In this document: positions 30,837 through 42,012 of the stretch, one piece after another
Position numbering within the stretch: the first letter of the stretch is position 1
Layout of the letters: every line of letters starts with the position of its first letter
From: Pisolithus tinctorius
Lineage: Eukaryota; Basidiomycota; Agaricomycetes; Boletales; Pisolithaceae
Reading direction: 5' to 3'
Assembly: GCA_024663395.1 (NCBI GenBank)
Contig: JANFAH010000023.1
Span: 124,001 to 188,000, forward strand
Length of the DNA stretch: 64,000 nt
Notes under the pieces: model-generated
What the model was told of the DNA's origin: nothing
The model's input: the letters and a program-made list of their open reading frames with translations, nothing else
The model's database searches: none
Translations under genes and position numbers: made by a program

Positions 30837-31513
30837 CTTGTCAATGAGTTGTGTGCAATGCTCATGAATGTAGATGAAGACTAAAGCCCTCATGCATAGA
30901 AAGACTGCTGGATGTGAGCAGTCATCCTTTGCACAAGAAGGTGTTGTCAGTGCTAAAGAGAAAGAGGAAGCAAGTTAAGCATGCATTAAAAGTTTTTAGT
31001 GCCCATGTATGGCATTCCAATTTTCATTGTATCTCTGCCATTTCCAAAGATATCAACTCCATTCTCACACTCGCTTAAAGTGCTCAGCCATGCCTTTCTT
31101 TCTTCCAAATTTGGAGAGCATCCTCACACCCTATGCATTTCTACAGCACTCCATCCATCAGATGCTCATTTTGCTAGGGCCATCAGAAATAGCTGCCTCT
31201 TTGTCAATCATCTCACTTGTCTCATTTGCCAGAGACAGTGGCTACATATATCTGCCAGGTGTTGCCACCAGCTTCCATCCTGAAGCCCCCTGGTTCATGC
31301 CATCATTGTCAGCCCCATCTCATCCCATGCAGCTTGGTCAGCATGTTCTCCTTGTCAGTATGACTTCCAGAAGGATGTTCTTTGGTTGCCTCAGGTCTGT
31401 CACTCAGTTAGAAAGGTCTTATGTGGTTGTTTTGGTCTCCCCAGTTAGTGAAGCATATGGATCATTCCTCCCTGCTCCCTGCACCATCTTTATTCCAATC
31501 TTGTCCATCATTC
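30787..31513 (+). mobile_element. LTR-like unit X5, plus orientation, partial
   Basis: It starts TGTCACACACCAAAGGTG, the same terminus as X1-X4 but on the plus strand, and is cut at 31513 by another LTR. Unlike the other copies, it has a gene running into it: the last 17 residues of the SANT-like protein are encoded by its first 50 bp. It carries the conserved frame at 30999-31569 (MYGIPIFIVSLPFPKISTPF, then FARDSGYIYLPGVATSFHP and VSMTSRRMFFGCLRSVTQLE), with a frame switch near 31100. Confidence 0.6.
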
Positions 31514-31699
31514 TGTTATGTTTCACCCCTATCTTTTCTCTTTTCACTGTATGTTTACCTTGTGTCTGATCCATTGGACTATTTTCCTTTTAGAGCCATC
31601 TTCTCCCTGATCTGATGGCTCTCTACTTCCACCACTAGTGTTACTCCCTCTTTACATGCTTAGGACATGTGTTGCCATTGTTCAACCAATTGCATAGTT
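31514..31699. mobile_element. Partial LTR of the TGTTATG family
   Basis: It starts TGTTATGTTTCACCCCT like the solo LTR at 28464 and follows it for about 185 bp (GATCTGATGGC, CATGCTTAGGACATGTGTTG, GTTCAACCAAT-GCATAGTT). It is then replaced at 31700 by the start of a TGTCA-family LTR, which appears to have inserted into it. Confidence 0.75.
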
Positions 31700-31915
31700 T
31701 GTCATGACTGTGCATTCATCCTGCGTCATCACTAACTCTGCACCCTTTTCTGCTGGTCATTCACTCACTCCACACCAACTCTGCCCACCTTCTATCATCT
31801 ACAAACCATCTCCACTCTGACTACTGTTGGAGTTGTGTTGCTCTCCTACCAGACTGGGCAGACCATTCTCTGAGGAGTCATGTGACTACCTTTGGACTTC
31901 TCCCTGACAGTGTGC
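31700..31915 (+). mobile_element. Partial LTR of the TGTCA family
   Basis: TGTCATGACTGTGCATTC and the next 200 bp match the start of the solo LTR at 4264 (CTGCTGGTCATTCACTCACT, CTGAGGAGTCATGTGAC, CTTCTCCCTGACAG). It breaks off at 31915, where unit X2 starts. Confidence 0.8.
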
Positions 31916-33790
31916 TGTGAGTCAAAGTGTGGAAAGGTAGTGAAAACCAACCAAAACCAACACAAAAGACAAATGATGTGTGAGTGGTGGTGTGCCTCTG
32001 CAGAACCTGGAGTGCAGAAAAACCTGATGTGGGGGGGGGGGACTTCAAGTGGAGGTGCTCCTGGCACAAGTCATCGATGAGTTACACAGGACAGGATGAA
32101 TGAATGCTGATTGAGAAGGGGATGCTGAACAGAGCAGGGGTGTTCAGCCAAAAGGACCTGGCAGTAATGGACTTTGATAGAATATGCTCCTGGCACAAGT
32201 TGATGATGAGTTATGCAGGAGTGGAAGAATGACTAAGCAAGAGGTTGCTGACTAAGCACTGATGATACTGCTGATGATGAATAGAGGTAGATAGACCCTT
32301 GATGGAGCCTCAACTACCAATGATATGAATGAGGACAGATAGACTCTTCTGAACGAGCCTCAACTGTTGATGATGAGATATGCTGAGCTGAGCTGAGCTG
32401 AACTGACTGCTGAGTGACTTCTTGATTGCTTGATTGCTTTTGGGGTGTAGCTAAGTACATGGGGGTTTATATACTGTGGGGGGAGCACAGCTTGTGACAA
32501 ACAAGGCACAAACACTTGGTAAGTAATGAGTAAGGACTGAGTAATCATGATGAGTAAGCAAGAAATGAAAAGTAAGCAAGCAAAGAAGATTGGTAAGTAT
32601 TGGCAATGAACAAGTCAAGGACAGTTAAAATATCACAGAATGAGTCAAATGGAGTCAGAAACTGAGTAAGCACACTGATATCACATTAGGGGGTGGCAAT
32701 GCAAGTCAGATCATGGTGGAGACATCTCTAAATCCAAAGATGGCATGACAGATGGATGGTGTTTCCAGATAGGGAAGTATTAATTCCAGAACTGAAGGGC
32801 ATGAGTCAGGTGTCAAAGGGGGCTAGGGCATTGGGGGTCTGTGGGGCAATGGGAGCATAAGTGATTGCATCTCCCACCCTTTCATCCTCTCAGCAAAGTT
32901 AACAAAAACTTCATGAATGGGGCTCTGATGGAGGAGGAGGAGAAGGGGGGACATCTTCTACTGGATCTTGCAGTAAGGCAAGATGCACATCATACTCATC
33001 ATGAATGCAATCAGGGAGGCTGGAGAACAGTAGACCATGCTGCAGCTGTTGCAATGTGGGAAGAATGATGGATGAGACTGGAATAAAGATGGTGCAGGGA
33101 GCAGGGAGGAACAATCCATATGCTTCATCAACTGGGGAGACTGAAATGACCATGTAAGACCTTTCTAACCAAGTGACAGACCTGAGGTGACCAAAGAATG
33201 TCCTTCTGGAAGTCATACTGACAAGGAGAACATGCTGACCAAGCTGCATGGGATGAGACAGGGCTGACAATGATGGGATGAACCAGAGGGCTTCAGGATG
33301 AAAGCTGGTGGGAACACCTGGCAGATATACATAGCCACTGTCTCTGGCAAATGTGACAAGCAAGATGATCAACGAAGAGGTGGCCATGATTGATGGACTT
33401 AGCAAAATGAGCATCTGATGGATGGAGTGCTGTAGAAATGCATAGGGTGCAAGGATCCTCTCCAAATTTGGAAGGCAGAATCGCATGGCTGAGCAGTTTA
33501 AGCGAGTGTGAGAACAGAGTCAATATCTTTGGAAATGGTGGAGACACAATGAAAACCAGAATGCCATACATGGGCACTAAAAACCTTTAGTGTGTGCTTA
33601 ACTTGCTTCCTCTTTTCTCTTTAGCACTGATGACTCATTCTTGTGTGAAGGATGATTGTTAATGTCCAGCAGTCTTTCTATGCATGAGGCCTTTAGTCTT
33701 CATCTGCATGCATGGGCATTGTGTACAACTTGTTGATGAGTTAGGCAGAGCCAGCTGTAACCATGTCCACAACACCTTTGGTGTGTGACA
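31916..33790 (-). mobile_element. LTR-like unit X2 (minus orientation)
   Basis: The ends are TGTGAGTCAAAGTGTGG at 31916 and GTGTGTGACA to 33790. On the minus strand a TATA-like box (TATATAAACCCCC) lies at 32465-32477. The conserved frame occupies 32911-33577 with one frame switch near 33430, ending in a Pro-rich tail. The tract at 32515-32610 is rich in GTAAG. A poly-G run is at 32031-32041. Flanks give no target duplication, so the outer boundary may be rearranged. Confidence 0.65.
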
Positions 33791-34238
33791 ACATGCAGTG
33801 TAGATGAAGTGACAAAGAAACTCGTGGTGACCTTCCAAGTGCCAAAAGGTATCATTCTGTACCTAAGTACAGGGCTTTATAGTCTGGGCAAACCTGGAAC
33901 CTAAGTAAGATAGAGTACGGGTAAGGGAAAACCACACAACAGTGCATACACACAAGACAGGATGGGCTGGAACAGAGGCTGAGGGTATACTACCAACAAA
34001 AAGGGAACAGAGACCATGTTAAAAGAAAGAGTCCAAAGGAAGGGGAAGTGGCCAAAGCACAGCAGCTGTGGGTATAGCATTGTGCGAGAGGGAGCAGGGG
34101 CATGGGAGGGTAGTGAGGTAGGCAGGAAAGCAGCACATGAATGGTGGTGGTGCAAGCAGTCTGGGAATGTAACAATAGTTGTGGAATGGTTGATGATAGG
34201 GGTTTACATGTACAAGGAATGTGGATTCCTTACACCAG
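33791..34238. other. Unassigned stretch between X2 and X3
   Basis: I recognise no gene or known repeat here. Short open frames occur on both strands without shared features. The stretch keeps a few CpG (ACTCGTGG, GTACGGG, GTGCGAG), so it may be less methylated or of different origin from its neighbours. Confidence 0.4.
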
Positions 34239-36050
34239 TGTGAGTCAAAGTGTGATTCAGTGGTGAAAACCAACCAAAACCAACACAAAAGACAATAAGA
34301 GCAAGTGGTGGTGTGCCTGTGCAGTACCTAGATGGTAGAACCTTTGGTTTGGGAGGGTTTTTGCAAGCTACAACACTCAAAGACAAGTGCTGAGGGTTGG
34401 GGGTGCTCCTGACAAAGAGGGAGCAAGAATGTGATAGAAACTGATAGGGTAGACTGCTGTCAGCCTACAGAAGGATGGATAGAGACTTAATTCAATGCTC
34501 TGAGCTGCACTGAGCTCAGGGAGGACTTGGAGCAAAGTAGATTGATGATAGACAATGATAAGTGCAGTAGATGATAGTTAGACCCTTAATAAAGTCTCAA
34601 CTACCAAAGCTGCTGAATGATTTACTGAGTGATGATAAACTGTGAGCAAGAGGGGCTCTCTGGTGTCTTCTTCTTATTCAGCTATCTAAGTACAGTGATT
34701 TATATACAGTACAGGGGCATTGCCTATGGAAAACAAGGTGCAAACACTTGGTAAGTGATTGGTAACTGATGAGTAAGGAATGTAAGTGATGGGTAATCAT
34801 CTTAGAAAGCATTGGTGAGCATTGGTAAGGATAAGTAAGCCAAAAAGCAGAGAACCAGTAAGCAAGGTCAAAAGATTGGTAAGTATTGGCAATAGATGAG
34901 TCAAAGACAGTCAGAATGTCAAAGTATGAGTCAAGTAATGTCAGAAACTGGGGAAGCACACTGGAATCACATTAGGGGGAGGCTGTGCATGTCACATCTT
35001 GAAGAGATTGCTTCTGGGCCAAAGTGGGATGACAGAGAGGCAGTGCTGATCTGATGCCATATAGTACATCCAAAAGTGGACAGGGTGAGTCAGATGTCAA
35101 CAGGGGTCAAGCTTTGGGGGTCTGTGAGGTGACAGGAGCATAGGGGATCACAACTTCCCCCCCCTAACTGTCCTCTCAGTGAAGTAAATAAGAACTTCAT
35201 GTATGAGGCTCTGTTGGAAGAGGGGACAAAGGGGGAGCATCTTCTGCTGTATCTTGCAATAAGGAGGCAAGATGTGTGTCATACTCATCATGGATGCAAT
35301 CGAGGAGATTGGAGAACAGTAGATTATACTGTAGCTGTTGCAATTTTGGAAGAATGATGGATGAGACTGGTATGAAGATGTTGCAGGGAGCAGGGAGGAA
35401 GGATCCATATGCTTCTTGGACTGGAGAGACTGAAACAACCACATAAGACCTTTCCAAGCAAATGACAGACCTGAGGCAACCAAAGAATGTCCTCCTAGAG
35501 GTCATACTGACAAAAAGAGTGTGCTGTCCAAGCTGGATGGGCTGAGAGGGGGCAGATGAGGATGGGATGTACCAGGATGCTTCAGGACAGAAGCTGGTAG
35601 GAACTCCTGGTAGATATACATAGCCATGGTCCCTAGCAAAGGGGACAAGTGAAATGATTGACATGGAGGCAGCCATATCAGAAGAATTAGCAAAATGAGC
35701 ATCTTTTGGAGGGAGTGCTATAGAAATGTGTAGAGTGCACAAATCCTTTCCAATTTTGGAAGGTAGGATCACATGGCTGAGCACTATAAGTGAGTGTGGG
35801 AATGGTGTCAGTATCTGCAGAATTGGTGGAGATATGTCAAAAACTGAAATGCCATACACAGGCACTTAAGAACTTTTATTAGCACTTAACTCACTTCCTT
35901 CCTTTTTCTTTGGCATTGACAAGTTGTTCTTGTGAAAGGGATGACTGCCAACATTTCCAGCTGTCCTTCTTCACATGAGGGCTATGGTCTTCATCTCCAT
36001 TCATCAGCTGTATCCATGTCCACCTCACCAAACACCTTTGGTGTGTGACA
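34239..36050 (-). mobile_element. LTR-like unit X3 (minus orientation), 4-bp flanking duplication CCAG
   Basis: The unit runs TGTGAGTCAAAGTGTG to GTGTGTGACA. CCAG lies on both sides (34235-34238 and 36051-36054), which supports a complete insertion of 1812 bp. On the minus strand it starts TGTCACACACC and ends CTTTGACTCACA. A TATA-like run on the minus strand is at 34690-34700. It holds the only uninterrupted version of the conserved 222-aa frame (35197-35865) and a GTAAG-rich tract at 34741-34895. Confidence 0.75.
35197..35865 (-). CDS. Conserved 222-aa hypothetical protein encoded inside LTR-like unit X3
   Basis: The frame is open from MPVYGISVFDISPPI to a tail rich in Pro and Asp (SLLQDTAEDAPPLSPLP). 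Central blocks FARDHGYVYLPGVPTSF, QPIQLGQHTLFVSMTSRR and FFGCLRSVICLERSYVV recur in X1, X2, X4 and X5 in the same order and strand relative to the unit, with frameshifts in those copies. No known domain, signal peptide or convincing membrane helix is apparent. The SANT-like gene precedes the same region in X5, so this may be its 3' exon or untranslated region read in frame by chance. Selection on codons is untested. Confidence 0.35.
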   Translation of the reverse strand: MPVYGISVFDISPPILQILTPFPHSLIVLSHVILPSKIGKDLCTLHISIALPPKDAHFANSSDMAASMSIISLVPFARDHGYVYLPGVPTSFCPEASWYIPSSSAPSQPIQLGQHTLFVSMTSRRTFFGCLRSVICLERSYVVVSVSPVQEAYGSFLPAPCNIFIPVSSIILPKLQQLQYNLLFSNLLDCIHDEYDTHLASLLQDTAEDAPPLSPLPTEPHT

Positions 36051-37260
36051 CCAGATGCCCATGGCACCTCTAGGGTCCACTGCAACTATGTCACATGCCA
36101 TCACCACATCAACTACTTGTGCCATGGGCATCCAGGATTCCCAAAACAGGTATTCAAAACATGCACAAAAGCCTTTCAACTGGTAATTTGCTCAACAACT
36201 ATGGCTGCCAGCTCCCCCACTCTCAGTGAAATATCTGTTTCCACTAACATGACTTTATCATTGATGAGCCAGCCCCCATGTGTGGATGAATTGCCAAGAT
36301 ATGACTCCTTGCACTGTGAGTTCAAACTTTCCTCTTCCTCCAAATACTAATCCCAATCCATCTGAAGACATGCATGACACAGATGATCATAACCAACTCT
36401 CCACCACCATTAGTTATCACAGAAATCAGACATATGTTATCTCCTTGTCAATATTCCCCAATCCAATCACATATGCACTGATCTTGCAGCATTAGCATCT
36501 TTCCCTCCACAGGATTAGTGATAGGTAGTGATGGCAAACTGATGGTAACATATTTCTGGTATGTGTGCATCAGAAGATATTACATGCAGTGTTGCAGCCA
36601 GCACAATGTAAGTATCCAACCACACATTGTCTGCCCATGATATATCTCAATTGTTATCTCACAATGTAGATGGTTTGGGTCCAAGTGAGGTGGTTTTATT
36701 CCCATGATGATATCAAATGCTATCATCCCAGGTAAGTCATGCTACTTCCATCCATACACCACACATGCCATCAACCTCACACATAATATCAGATTGGCTG
36801 CCTGTATGGGTGAATATGAGCTTGTCAAAAGCAATCACTATTCCATTATTGACATCTGCTGCATCTCCCATACATCACTCTTCTTCCATCTCTTCATAAT
36901 GTATCATTCACTTGCACAAGGTTGCAAATATATTTGGCAGCTGTTGACTCCAACCAAGGTAACTTATTCCAGACAATTATTTTATCACTATTCCATCCAT
37001 GTGGATATTGCAGAGACAGAAGATGGGGAACAATACCCAATGGACATGCACATCTTGCATGTCACAATTGCAGATGTGGTTGAGGTAGGCCAGCCATTAG
37101 TTGTAAAGGATCTTTTGTCATCAGAGCTGTGAGCAGTAGGTAGTGTGTGCTGGGGCATGTAAATGTAAAAGAAAGAGCTGCAAGTGTCATCCCAGATATG
37201 CATGACAACCTCTGCAGTTTAAGAACAAGCTCATATCTAAATCAACATTAAATTGGTCAA
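36051..37260 (+). pseudogene. Unrecognised multi-exon coding remnant
   Basis: A Cys/His-rich piece (VHCNYVTCHHHINYLC, then KQVFKTCTKAF) lies at about 36045-36180. Weak exon-like blocks follow, and a longer frame at 36704-37132 ends ETEDGEQYPMDMHILHVTI plus a short acidic tail. CpG is nearly absent. I do not recognise the family. The position immediately right of X3 suggests it is the locus into which X3 inserted. Confidence 0.25.
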
Positions 37261-38880
37261 GTGTTCCTGCATGAGCAAGAGGATCATCCAGTAAGCCAAT
37301 GATCCATTTGGTGACTCAGTTGATTGTTGGATTGGTGTTCTAGTGCAGGCCAGCTCTATTGGTGGGTGCCCATATCCATGACAACTAGACCCTGTGCCAA
37401 GGTCCCTGTCATATCCATAACTCCAAACCACTGCTAGGTCCCCCTATACCAACCCCACAGCCCTCAGACACAACTCTGAGCCTACTCTGACCACTCTACA
37501 GCTACTCTGACCACCCTAGCAGTTCCCTATACCCCTGTGTCAGCCTAGAGTTGTTCCGACAGCCCTCCAACCCATACTGCACTGCCTCACTCTACTGCAT
37601 CAGCAATAACCTAGTCCAACACCCTAGTCCTCTCTCTGTAGTATGCTTCCCTTTCTAGTAAAGCCTTCCACTTTCTGTTTGATTGCCATCCTGGCTTATG
37701 GTTAACCTTTTGATCACTAGCACTTGGGGCTTGCTTAATGGCAATGCCCTCACCTGCTTTGGTCACCCCTACACAGCATCTAATTCTGACTACACCAGAC
37801 ACTGCCTTCAGTGGCCCTCAGTACTATATGTGTTGGTACTGCTTGTTGTAGTACTCCTCATTATCCCCAAAACCTGAGCCAACCTTTCTAGTAAAACTTG
37901 TAGCAAGGGCTCCACCAGTCAGCATGCCCCTCAGCCCTCAGTAACCCCACTAGTCAGTCTTCGGCATTCCAAGTTCTTGGCTCTCAGTTTGGAAGTCATC
38001 AGCCTTCATCCCTCTGGCCCCCTCAAAGTAAGTAGACTGAGGAGAACCAGTCTTGACAGCCCTGCAAGTCATCCTGAGACCCCATGACATTTGCCAAAGC
38101 CCCAGACCTTGTTCTGGTCCTCAGGTTGGCCTTCAGTACTTGATCTGTTTTTTTGCTGCAAAGTTAGGCTGGCACTGATGCCTCTGCAAACTACTCTACA
38201 TGATGCACTGGACCAAGTTATGAAGGTACCATGAATAATCCTGTTGGCTACTAGCCACCCAGCTAGGCAATCCCTCTGATTTCCTAGAAAGTTTTCACTT
38301 GTCATACCCCAGTAAACCCAGGCCCTGCTAGTTTGGATCCCTGATTTTTCCTTTGATTTACTTTGATCTCTTTACCAAAGATTGAGGGCAAGACCTTGCT
38401 AATGATCATAGATACAGTTCATATTGTGACATATCAGCATTCAGCATCCAGCATTTGGTATTTGCATGGTCCCCCTCACAATACTGTGATGAAATGAAAA
38501 CCCCAATGAACAGGCATTCTACCAAAAGTGGATTGCAAGCCTCATGTACCTTAGGCAAGTCTCAATGCTGGACCTCAGAGGTGGTATGCCCAGAAACTTG
38601 TCACCCTGGGTCCTGGACAGTTGTATACCAAATCCCAATTGTAGTCAAGTTCCCATTGTTCTCTTATCTGGTTAGTTTCCTGTGCTTGTGCTGAGGCTAT
38701 GTCTGTCATTGGCCCTCAACCTTTTGACTTCACTTAACCTTTGGTACACTTCCAAACCACTACTTAGTCACCTACCAGTAACCTCAGCCTTCAGGTTGTC
38801 TGTCCTTGGCATATAATGTAGTAACTTCTGTACATAGACTCCAGTCTGAAGCTAGACTAAGCATCATAGCAGTTAGTTGT
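37261..38880. repeat. Repeat-derived sequence without a supported gene
   Basis: No gene is supported. Around 38540 the text GCCTCATGTACCTTAGG occurs, as it also does near 40590 and 41965 (GAGCCTCATGTACCTTGTGG), so this stretch appears to be an older, partial unit of the tandem array that follows. Confidence 0.4.
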
Positions 38881-39428
38881 TGGTCTTCAGTCCTCTGACC
38901 TTGTCATCAACTCAACAATACCACATATTGCAATGCATATGTTTGTGCATTTCTTGCTGACTCTGACTCAACTGAAAAGTAGAGTGATGCTGATATAACT
39001 GACAACATGTGCCAGGTCCATCACACTAGATAGTGCCTTTGGTCTGCCTACCCAGCAAACTCAGTAAACTTGAGAATTTTGTGCCTTGCCCTGTGCAAGA
39101 CCAGGACAATAGTTCTTATAGTGTTAAAAGTCCATGCAAGCACTGAGTGTCAAAAAGGCCAAATGCCAAGTACTGGTGCACATTGGATCAATCCTCAATC
39201 TAACTTGTGTAATAGACTCTTGCACAGGCCAACTTGAAATCAAGGGGAAGCCAAGGGGCTCAACTGCAAAAGCTGAAAGTCATCTACTCTGGTAAACCTG
39301 GGTCCTTTGCCAGTTTAGATCTGATTTCCCCCCCACCTCCCATGTCTTTCTAAGGAATAAAAACACTTTCATATGTATGATAGATTTACATTTTCTGTAC
39401 ATATGAAAGTTCAGTAGGCATTTGGCAC

Positions 39429-40518
39429 TTATACAGTGTGCTTGTCACTCATATGCAAATCTGTGCCCTCACCACCCTCAGAGCCTGACCTGTGCTGCTT
39501 GAAGTCAGGGTGCTTCATCACTGAGGCTGCCAGCTTGATGCCCCCTGCCTCCTGATCCAATGCCAAGTTCTCCAGCTCCAGGTCAGCTGCATTGCAGTGG
39601 AACTCCTCCAATGACTCAGGACTCAGCTTGCACAGAGGAGGTGCATACTGGCACTCACCAAGCAGCTCCTCCAAGCACTCTGTGATGCAGCACTGAGTCT
39701 CTCAGCCCCTCCTCATCAGTCTGTCAGTTGATTGCTGCTGCAAGTGCCTCAAACCCTCATGATACAACCACAGTCATTGGGATGACAGGTCTGGTTGTCA
39801 TCAAGGCAATCACCAAAGGACTGGCTTTTGGTGTGGGTAACAGCTCTGCTGTGGGCTTCATCACCTTCTTCTTCTCTCCACCTCTTGGTGAAGTCTCATC
39901 CCCTGGCACCTGTTTTTTCTTCATCTTGATCTCAACCACAGGACACTTCACCTGCTCCTCAACCTTGGCACTAGCCCCCTCTGGCAACTCACACCTTACC
40001 TTCTGTTCCATACACTGGTCACAGGTCCTTTTGTTGCACTTACTCTTTTGCACCTTGTTGAAAGTACAGGGCACTTGGGCCCTCTCACACTGCTGACACA
40101 CCATGGCATCAGCTACCTGGGCACTAACCTCTTGGCCCTTCCCTTTGTCACTTCTGCCTGCTCCCACTCAAACCTTGCTCTCTTGGTGCTCACACTCCTC
40201 CCTCTCTTGGCATTCCACCTTGGCCCTCTCCCTTTCCAGTCAATCCACCTCAGCCCTCTCCCTTTCCAGTTGATCTGCCTCAGCCCTCTCCCTTTCCAGT
40301 CACTCAGCCTTGGCTTTCTCCCTCTCCAAGTGCTCAGCCTCAGCTTTCTCTCTCTCTTGGCACTCCTGCTCTTCATGCTCCCAACACCTGGCTTCAAATC
40401 ATTGGAAAACATCCTCAATTGCCTTTTGCATCATGAGCTTCTCTTCCTCATCAATGTTGCTGAGGTGAGAATGGTCATCTGGTTTGGCAGTGTTCTTGGT
40501 GTTGTGGGAGGTCGACAT
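39429..40518 (-). pseudogene. Zn-cluster-like DNA-binding protein gene, copy 1, with several TGA codons
   Basis: The ATG at 40516-40518 opens MSTSHNTKNTAKPDDHSHL, an acidic helix, and a charged coiled coil built of a repeated LERERAE module (30-bp units at about 40210-40370). Next is a Cys-rich domain CQQCERAQVPCTFN followed by CDQCMEQKVRCELP (about 39940-40110), the spacing of fungal Cys6-like proteins. A Lys-rich linker leads to a tail recovered in another frame at 39429-39674 (DLELENLALDQEAGG, ...HPDFKQHRSG). At least four in-frame TGA codons stand in the coiled coil and linker, where the repeat pattern calls for Arg (CGA). The role is probably transcription-factor-like or element-linked. 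Confidence 0.6.
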
Positions 40519-41219
40519 AATGATGGTGTGGGTTGAAGAGGCAACAGGCTGACCTCCCATTTTTAAAGTTTCAGCTACACATGTCCTGTTGATGCCTCAT
40601 GTACCTTAGGGCAGGTCTCATGCACTTTCCCCTGAGGGGATACATGTCATATACCTCACCAAGCACTGACTCAGCATTTGTTTATTCTGGACCACAAACA
40701 CTGGGGCCTGTTGACCAACAAGCAGTTCCAGTCTTTGGCATATTTGGTCTTCAGTCCTCTGACCTTGTCACCAACTCAACAATCCCACATATTGCAATGC
40801 ACATGTACATGCATTTCTTACTGACTCTGACTCAACTGAAAGGTAGACCAATGCTGATATAACTGACAACATGTGCCAGGCCCATCACACTAGACAGTGC
40901 CTTCAGTCTGCCTACCTGGCAAACTCAGTAAACTTGAGAATTTTGTACACATGCACTGAGTGTTGAAAGGCCAAATGCTGAGTACCAGGGCACAACAAAT
41001 CAGCCTGAATTGAAAGTCAAAGGAAAGCTGAGGGGGTCTGATGCAGAAGCCACAAGTCAACTATGCTGGTAAACCTGTGCCCCTTGCTAGTTTAGATCTC
41101 ACTCTCTTCCATGCTTTCATATCTTTCCAAAGACCAAAAACATTTTTATGCACACATGTACCATAGCATTACATTCTGTACATATGAAAGGTCAGTCCTA
41201 GGTGCCAGGCATTTGGCAC

Positions 41220-41698
41220 TTATACTATGTCCCTGTTGCTCATGTGTATATCCTTGTGCTCACCATCTGCAGAGGCTGAACTGTGCTGCCTGAAGTCAGG
41301 GCACTTCATCACCAAGGCTGCCAGCTCCCAATTTTTCTTTGACTTGATCTGGACTCTCACTGGTGGCACCTCCTCCTTGATGTTAGCACCAACCCCCTCA
41401 GGCAACTTGCACCTCACCTTGTGCTCCATACACCAGTTGCAGTTCCTTTTTCTGTGCTTACTCTTCTGCACCTTGTTGAAAGTGCAGGACACTTGAGCCC
41501 CATCACACTGCTGACACACCATAGTGCTAGTACTGACCTCTTGGCCCTTTCCTTTGTCACCTCTGCCTTCTTGCACTTCAACCTCTCTCTCTTGGTGTTT
41601 GGCCTTGGCCTTCTCCCTTTTCAGTCACTCAGCCTCAGCTTTCTCCCTCTCTCAGTGCTTGGCCTCAGCCTTCTCCCTTTCCAAACACTCAGCCTTGA

Positions 41699-41732
<34 letters not shown>

Positions 41733-41877
41733 GCTGCTGTTGCTTGGTTTTGAATTCTGCATGGATTTCTTCCATCACCCATTGTATTGCAAGTGTCTCT
41801 TCCTCATCAACATCACTGGGGTGAGGAGAATGATCAACTGGTTTGGCAGCATTGTCAGTGTTGTGGGAGGTCAACAT
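41220..41877 (-). pseudogene. Zn-cluster-like DNA-binding protein gene, copy 2
   Basis: This is a paralogue of the gene at 39429-40518. It starts MLTSHNTDNAAKPVDHS, has a Gln run before a TGA, an ERERE tract encoded by a (CT)n run at about 41703-41730, and then charged repeats. The Cys-rich domain reads CQQCDGAQVSCTFN and CNWCMEHKVRCKLP, followed by an IKSKKNWELAALVMKCPDF tail up to the stop at 41220. The copy is shorter because the central Lys-rich linker is deleted. Two or more TGA codons interrupt the coiled coil. Confidence 0.6.
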
Positions 41878-42012
41878 GACAGTGGAGTGGTATGGGTTGA
41901 AGACATGACAGCCAACCCTCATCCACTTTTAAACTTTCAGCAACACATGTCATGCTTACATCAGTTGCTGAGCCTCATGTACCTTGTGGCAGGTCTTGTG
42001 TGTGTTGACTCC

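Larger units (their letters stand above)
38881..42010. repeat. Tandem duplication, about 1.87-kb units, each with a Zn-cluster-like gene
   Basis: GGTCTTCAGTCCTCTGACC starts the first unit near 38882 and the second near 40748. Common text continues through CTGATATAACTGACAACATG and AAACTCAGTAAACTTGAGAA, and then the minus-strand genes at 39429-40518 and 41220-41877. The second unit ends at about 42010, where element C begins with TAATAATCT. Confidence 0.75.

Noticed and set aside
40048..40536. 162-aa plus-strand frame with repeated Leu-Pro-Phe-Gln motifs
   Set aside because: It is the complement of the charged coiled-coil repeats of the minus-strand Zn-cluster-like gene, which has a coherent Cys-rich domain and a paralogue.
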